A stretch of DNA of 13,667 nt. Origin: an uncultured Kineothrix sp. GTDB taxonomy: Bacteria; Bacillota; Clostridia; Lachnospirales; Lachnospiraceae. The notes under the pieces were generated by a model. The model was not told where the DNA came from, made no database searches, and saw nothing but the letters and a program-made list of their open reading frames with translations. The stretch spans positions 1-13,667 of the forward strand of contig CAJUMD010000094.1 of assembly GCA_910587275.1 (NCBI GenBank). The letters run 5' to 3'. Both the position numbers and the translations under genes were made by a program. Below are positions 12,244 to 13,667 of the stretch, piece after piece (positions within the stretch are counted from its first letter, which is position 1; each line of letters starts with the position of its first letter).

Positions 12244-13155
12244 ATGACGGGAAGGAAAACTTGGATCAGCAGCCTCCTTTTGTTTATGGCGGCATGTATT
12301 TGGGGCATCGCATTTGTGGCGCAGAGTGTTGGAATGGAATATATGGGGCCGTTGACTTTTAACGGCGTGCGTTTTCTGATCGGCGGGACAGTACTTCTGC
12401 CGCTTATTTTTGTCCGCAGGAAATATGGAGAGAATGAAAATGCAAAAAATGCGGATGCAGGAAAGGGAAATGACAGGAAGAACATAGCATTAAAGGGCGG
12501 GATTTGCTGCGGATTGGCCATCTGTTTTGCGTCTGTGTTCCAGCAGTTCGGCATACAGTATACCACGGTGGGAAAGGCGGGGTTCATCACGACGCTTTAT
12601 ATTGTGCTGGTGCCCTTTTTCGGACTGTTCCTGCATAAGAAAATACCGGGTAAGGTATGGTTTGCCGCCGCCGCCGCCGCTGCCGGACTGTACCTGCTGT
12701 GCATGAAGGAAGGGTTTTCCGTAGGGAAAGGGGATATGCTGGTTTTTGTTTGTGCCGTTCTTTTTTCCGTACACATACTGGTCATTGATTACTTTTCACC
12801 GAAGGCGGACGGTGTGGTACTTTCCTGCATTCAGTTTTACACGGCAGGCATCCTGTGCGGCGTGGGTGCGCTGCTCACGGAGCAGCCGTCATTTTCGCAG
12901 CTTGCGGAGGGAATTGTTCCCATCTTATATGCGGGCATTATGTCCTGCGGGGTGGCGTATACGCTCCAGGTCATTGGGCAGAAACAACTGGACCCGGCGG
13001 TGGCTTCCCTGATTCTCAGTACGGAATCGGTAGTATCCGTCCTTGCAGGATGGCTGCTTCTTGGGCAGTCCCTGACGGTGCGGGAGCTGGGGGGCTGTGC
13101 GTTGGTGTTTGCGGCGGTTATTCTGGTACAGGTTTCACCTGCAAGGGCATCGTGA
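12244..13155 (+). CDS. EamA/DMT-superfamily membrane transporter
   Basis: A 303-residue permease with two EamA repeats and about ten transmembrane helices (drug/metabolite transporter superfamily). It starts 1 nt after the kinase stop with a weak ribosome site, so it is probably translation-coupled. Repeat 1 has the typical start LLFMAACIWGIAFVAQ and FNGVRFLIGG, then a charged cytoplasmic loop at about 61-80 (Lys/Asn/Asp/Glu rich). GKAGFITTLYIVLVPFFG follows in the helix 3-4 region. Repeat 2 includes VFVCAVLFSVHILVIDYFS and LSTESVVSVLAGWLLLGQSL. Residues about 139-145 are seven alanines encoded partly by a (GCC)5 run (12664-12678). Substrate cannot be predicted; export of an amino acid or metabolite is common in the family. 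Confidence 0.9.
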   Translation: MTGRKTWISSLLLFMAACIWGIAFVAQSVGMEYMGPLTFNGVRFLIGGTVLLPLIFVRRKYGENENAKNADAGKGNDRKNIALKGGICCGLAICFASVFQQFGIQYTTVGKAGFITTLYIVLVPFFGLFLHKKIPGKVWFAAAAAAAGLYLLCMKEGFSVGKGDMLVFVCAVLFSVHILVIDYFSPKADGVVLSCIQFYTAGILCGVGALLTEQPSFSQLAEGIVPILYAGIMSCGVAYTLQVIGQKQLDPAVASLILSTESVVSVLAGWLLLGQSLTVRELGGCALVFAAVILVQVSPARAS

Positions 13156-13174
13156 GTTTTTCATTTGGGGCAAC

Positions 13175-13203
13175 GGATTATCGTAATCGGTAATCCTTTT
13201 TTT
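13175..13203 (+). terminator. intrinsic terminator after the permease gene
   Basis: GGATTA (13175-13180) pairs with TAATCC (13191-13196) across a 10-nt loop, followed at once by seven T residues (13197-13203). An alternative tighter stem, GATTA/TAATC around TCG, overlaps it. It lies 20 nt after the permease stop and probably ends the 10884-13155 unit. Confidence 0.7.
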
Positions 13204-13471
13204 ACCTCAGAGCTTCCTTATAACACAAAAAACTTTCGGGCTGCATGTCAGATAAACATGCAGAAAATGACCGGGAACAGAAAGAAGTTAGGAACGACAG
13301 CGGCAAAATACTAAAAAAATAGGGGTATGGTATTTAGTTTGTCAGGTTTCACCCGGTTCCTTCTTTCTATAAAATAGTAAGAAGATTGGATGGCAGGAAC
13401 TGCTGCGAAAGTGTAACGGAAAGGCAATTAAGGCGAATCATACCGGAATTAAGGCAAAAACGGAGGGGACC
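13204..13471 (+). other. non-coding leader region with inverted repeats
   Basis: About 270 nt with no convincing ORF. CTGCATGT (13241-13248) and ACATGCAG (13256-13263) form a perfect 8-bp stem with a 7-nt loop and no T-run. Further on, AGAAAGAAG (13279-13287), followed after four bases by GAAC, is complementary to GTTC-CTTCTTTCT (13356-13368). That makes a longer-range pairing of 13 bp with a 4-nt bulge. A TATAAA (13368-13373) could be a -10 box, but no -35 at 17 nt fits, so I do not call a promoter. Confidence 0.35.
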
Positions 13472-13667
13472 ATGGAGAGGAAAAATTGTAAGAAGGGCAT
13501 TGCATTTGGATTGGCGGCGGTGCTCCTGTGTGGCGGCATATTGGGGATAGGGATGCAGGTTTCGAAAAAGGCGGACAGACAGGCGGAGGAAAGCGGAAAC
13601 ACGGAGGAAAGCGAAGGAACGCTATGCGCAGTGTCCGGCGGAAAAGCTGCTCTATTTGCTGCGGGAT
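13472..13667 (+). CDS. membrane-anchored or secreted protein, N-terminal fragment
   Basis: An ORF that opens at 13472 with GGAGGGG at 13462-13468 and runs off the right edge (65 codons visible). Residues 1-8 are basic (MERKNCKK). Residues 9-29 are hydrophobic (GIAFGLAAVLLCGGILGIGM) and look like an uncleaved signal anchor. The stretch after that is Glu/Asp/Lys rich and probably disordered. From about 13617 the +1 frame reads a more protein-like, helical stretch (ERYAQCPAEKLLYLLRD), while the ORF frame becomes Gly/Ala rich. A frameshift, a sequencing error or chance are all possible. The function cannot be named from this fragment. Confidence 0.5.
   Translation, partial: MERKNCKKGIAFGLAAVLLCGGILGIGMQVSKKADRQAEESGNTEESEGTLCAVSGGKAALFAAG

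Noticed and set aside
12664..12684. GCC triplet repeat in the permease gene as a phase-variation site
   Set aside because: Triplet changes would keep the frame and only alter an alanine run in a membrane helix. This fits ordinary composition.

Overview
The window looks like the chromosome of a Lachnospiraceae-type Clostridium (Firmicutes, low-to-moderate GC). Strong AGGAGG ribosome sites, short intergenic gaps, a DeoR-family regulator and close relatives of known clostridial shell genes point that way. Species cannot be read from the sequence alone. Every gene I support is on the + strand.

Region 1 (1-530) is an AT-rich left flank. It holds the 3' end of an FtsX/BceB-type ABC permease, a small broken-looking Cys-containing ORF, and a consensus sigma-A promoter (434-462). 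The promoter is embedded in repeated CAACACAAAA-type words that may be the operator of the locus.

Region 2 (531-9258) is a compact bacterial microcompartment (BMC) operon. Its enzymes are a class II fuculose/rhamnulose-1-phosphate aldolase, a GlcG/PduO-C-like protein, a CoA-acylating aldehyde dehydrogenase (PduP type), a zinc alcohol dehydrogenase, the phosphotransacylase PduL and the flavin/Fe-S protein PduS. Its shell genes are four BMC-H hexamers, one BMC-P pentamer and one PduT-like BMC-T trimer. Five of the non-shell proteins carry short amphipathic helices that look like encapsulation peptides. The inferred pathway has the aldolase release L-lactaldehyde from the deoxysugar phosphate. 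The aldehyde is then dismutated inside the shell: ADH makes 1,2-propanediol, while AldDH and PduL make an acyl-CoA and then an acyl phosphate. PduS and PduT could move electrons across the shell. The signature propanediol dehydratase (glycyl-radical or B12-dependent) and its activator are not in the window.

Region 3 (9259-10594) holds a 24-bp tandem repeat, the DeoR-family regulator and an overlapping Vsr-type endonuclease whose expected catalytic Asp is Asn. Region 4 (10595-11058) is non-coding. It carries a set of inverted repeats, a 15-bp perfect hairpin that probably ends the locus, and a second consensus promoter.

Region 5 (11059-13203) is a separate housekeeping-like operon: a small unknown protein, RidA, a divergent shikimate kinase and an EamA/DMT permease, ending at an intrinsic terminator. 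Region 6 (13204-13667) is a leader followed by the start of a membrane-anchored protein cut by the window edge.

The points I find most worth a second look are: a shell gene with two good starts, which would give a canonical hexamer and a form with a 73-residue disordered extension; a perfect intrinsic terminator plus a second structured hairpin inside the BMC operon; a BMC-H with a rebuilt pore loop; the aldolase's Cys-rich linker; and the Vsr with its altered active site. I saw no tRNA, rRNA, CRISPR array or complete insertion sequence.
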